From Cupriavidus necator (GTDB lineage: Bacteria > Pseudomonadota > Gammaproteobacteria > Burkholderiales > Burkholderiaceae), in NCBI RefSeq assembly GCF_013141915.1, contig NZ_SROX01000005.1:1-64000 (forward strand): a stretch of 64,000 nt of DNA, given 5' to 3'. The translations under genes and the position numbers were made by a program. Shown in pieces: positions 62,739-64,000 of this stretch (position 1 is the first letter of the stretch; each line of letters opens with the position of its first letter). Under the pieces are notes generated by a model. That model saw nothing but the letters and a program-made list of their open reading frames with translations, was not told where the DNA came from and made no database searches.

Positions 62739-63398
62739 TTAAGCCTGCGTGAGGACCGCCACGCTCAGGAACAGTGAAACCTGGTCACGCTCGACAGTTG
62801 CCGGGGCGATGCGCCATTGCACGCGCCGGCCGGGATTGCGGGAAGGAACGTTGTCCCGGAAGTAGGGGGCCGCGGCAAGGCGCTGTACGGCGGACACGAC
62901 CTCCTGTTGCGGAATCGAAAGGTAGGCGGCCAGCACGCCGTTGCGCGAAACATAGGCAAGACGCCGGCGTATCCCGGACCCCTCTGGCACCGCGCTCAGC
63001 AAATGGCTGAGCGAACGCGTTACGGCGACGTCCGCCCCAAGCCGCGCTTCGCTGCGGGCGAAGCCGTCCAGGCCGCGCAGCGCCGCAGCGCTGAAGCCGT
63101 AGACCGCCGCCGCGTCATGCGCGGGCGCCAGCCGCACCGGCTCGTCGCGATGCGCCAGGGTATCGCGCAAGTCTGGATCCAGCCCGCCACGCGCGCTCGG
63201 CTGGATCTGCAGCAGGTGCTCGGCGAAATTCCTGACGCTGAGCAATCGTTCAGCCTCGCATTGCAGCAGCGCGTCCATGCTCTGTGCGCGCACCGCCGGC
63301 ATATGCCGCAGCGATTCGATCTCGCGGCCCTGCGACAGCTGAAACCTGCGCCACAGCCGCAGCAGGAGCAGCGTGACGGACAGCGAGAACGACACCAC
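62739..63398 (-). CDS. Orphan membrane-anchored sensor domain (possible truncated kinase/cyclase)
   Basis: About 219 residues; the only start in the open frame is GTG at 63398, leaving a basic stretch and no ATG upstream. One N-terminal membrane segment (SFSLSVTLLLLRLW) is followed by a mostly helical region and a PAS/Cache-like end (LAYVSRNGVLAAYLSIPQQEV, AAPYFRDNVPSRNP) as seen before the kinase or GGDEF part of hybrid sensors. The frame then ends, with no output domain. It may be a decayed sensor or a stand-alone ligand-binding protein. Confidence 0.55.
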   Translation of the reverse strand: MVSFSLSVTLLLLRLWRRFQLSQGREIESLRHMPAVRAQSMDALLQCEAERLLSVRNFAEHLLQIQPSARGGLDPDLRDTLAHRDEPVRLAPAHDAAAVYGFSAAALRGLDGFARSEARLGADVAVTRSLSHLLSAVPEGSGIRRRLAYVSRNGVLAAYLSIPQQEVVSAVQRLAAAPYFRDNVPSRNPGRRVQWRIAPATVERDQVSLFLSVAVLTQA

Positions 63399-63495
63399 GA
63401 CGAAGCGATGTGGCCGGCTGGCAAGCCGCTGCCAGGCTTGGCCGGATAAGCAGCGCAGCGTGGGGGACCGTCGGGCCGCGATGGCGCGTCCCCCT

Positions 63496-64000
63496 CTACA
63501 GCAACGTCATCAACAACTTGCCCAGCGTCGACTTCAGCGGCAGCTGCGAGGACGCAAGCATCAGCATCGGCAACGCCGCGGGCAAGGCGGTAGCCAGCAG
63601 CACGCGCTTGTCGACCAGCGAACTGCGCATGCCGGCCACGGCGTTGTAGATGGCATGTGTGTCCGCGACCGGCCCCAGCTCCGGCGCATCCAGCAGTGGA
63701 TCGTCCGCCTGTCCGGTTTCGCCGTGGATCCAGCGGCGGTCGACTTTCCGGTTGTGATCGGCCAACAGCGCGCCATAGTCGAGCAAGGCCCATTTGCGCG
63801 TCCTGGCCAGCAGCGGCACGAAGCCGAACATGGGCAGCAGCGTGATCAGCGTCAGCACGAACACCAGTGTGCCCATCTGCAGGTAAAGCGATGGAATGGC
63901 GACGCCGTGGTACGCCACTTCGTGCGCCCAGGCCGCGGCCATCACCGCGGACACCGCGAACGAGAATGGCGCGAAAATGAACTGGACCCGATTCAGGAAC
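63496..64000 (-). CDS. Multi-pass membrane protein, C-terminal part (runs off the window)
   Basis: The frame is open to the right edge, so the start is outside. The visible 167 residues have hydrophobic segments near the N-terminal side (LNRVQFIFAPFSFAVSAVMAA; MGTLVFVLTLITLLPMFGFVPLLA), then a charged part (YGALLADHNRKVDRRWIHGE), and a closing TLGKLLMTLL. It resembles a family of uncharacterised membrane proteins of Burkholderiales. It lies 98 bases before the orphan sensor gene on the same strand. Confidence 0.7.
   Translation of the reverse strand, partial: FLNRVQFIFAPFSFAVSAVMAAAWAHEVAYHGVAIPSLYLQMGTLVFVLTLITLLPMFGFVPLLARTRKWALLDYGALLADHNRKVDRRWIHGETGQADDPLLDAPELGPVADTHAIYNAVAGMRSSLVDKRVLLATALPAALPMLMLASSQLPLKSTLGKLLMTLL

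Noticed and set aside
1..64000. CRISPR array, rRNA, tRNA or complete insertion sequence
   Set aside because: No regularly spaced repeats, no conserved RNA gene sequence and no transposase with terminal repeats were seen.

Overview
The window is high-GC DNA most like a Cupriavidus/Ralstonia-type betaproteobacterium. This rests on a flhBAF-fleN-fliA plus flgNMA/flgB-L flagellar locus in the arrangement typical of Burkholderiaceae, four... in fact three Bug-type solute receptors of the kind expanded in that family, a chrBA chromate-resistance pair, and a long-form isocitrate lyase. The genus is an inference; no rRNA or tRNA gene was seen.

Layout. Positions 1-2.3 kb are visibly AT-richer and hold a small lipoprotein and a P-loop kinase-like gene. 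aceA (2.4-4.0 kb, minus) has a strong terminator and a palindromic operator candidate. From 4.4 to 25.1 kb lies an intact flagellar locus: flhB-flhA-flhF-fleN-fliA-flhE on plus, flgN-flgM-flgA on minus, then flgBCDEFGHIJ and flgKL on plus. It supplies export-gate parts, placement and number regulators, sigma-28 and its anti-sigma factor, and the rod, hook, rings and junction proteins. Filament, stator, most switch and chemotaxis genes are not here.

From 25.4 kb, starting with a small excisionase-like HTH gene, the window becomes a mosaic of catabolic, transport and resistance modules: (i) a hydroxyacid cluster (Bug receptor, 2-hydroxyacid dehydrogenase with a frameshift, RraA-like aldolase, FMN hydroxyacid oxidase with a frameshift) opposite a LysR regulator; (ii) cupin - amine oxidase - zinc alcohol dehydrogenase - MFS; (iii) RibD/DHFR-like reductase, ABC-F ATPase, MFS, chrA, chrB; (iv) quinone oxidoreductase - BKACE - two Bug receptors, with a TauD-type dioxygenase opposite a frameshifted AraC regulator.

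From 49 kb the genes look more housekeeping: an Aer-like energy-taxis receptor, a ktrB-ktrA-nhaA cation operon, class I fructose-bisphosphate aldolase, ilvD, a LysR/MFS divergent pair, a two-subunit Tat-exported molybdenum oxidoreductase, an orphan sensor domain and a membrane protein cut by the window edge.

The points most worth following are an FlhF with about 400 extra C-terminal residues next to a FleN/FlhG whose deviant Walker A has lost both signature lysines; an 88-bp inverted repeat pair 31 kb apart (84/88 identical); three single-frameshift genes confined to the accessory region; FlhE outside its usual enterobacterial setting; and several clean operator-like inverted repeats in divergent intergenic regions.
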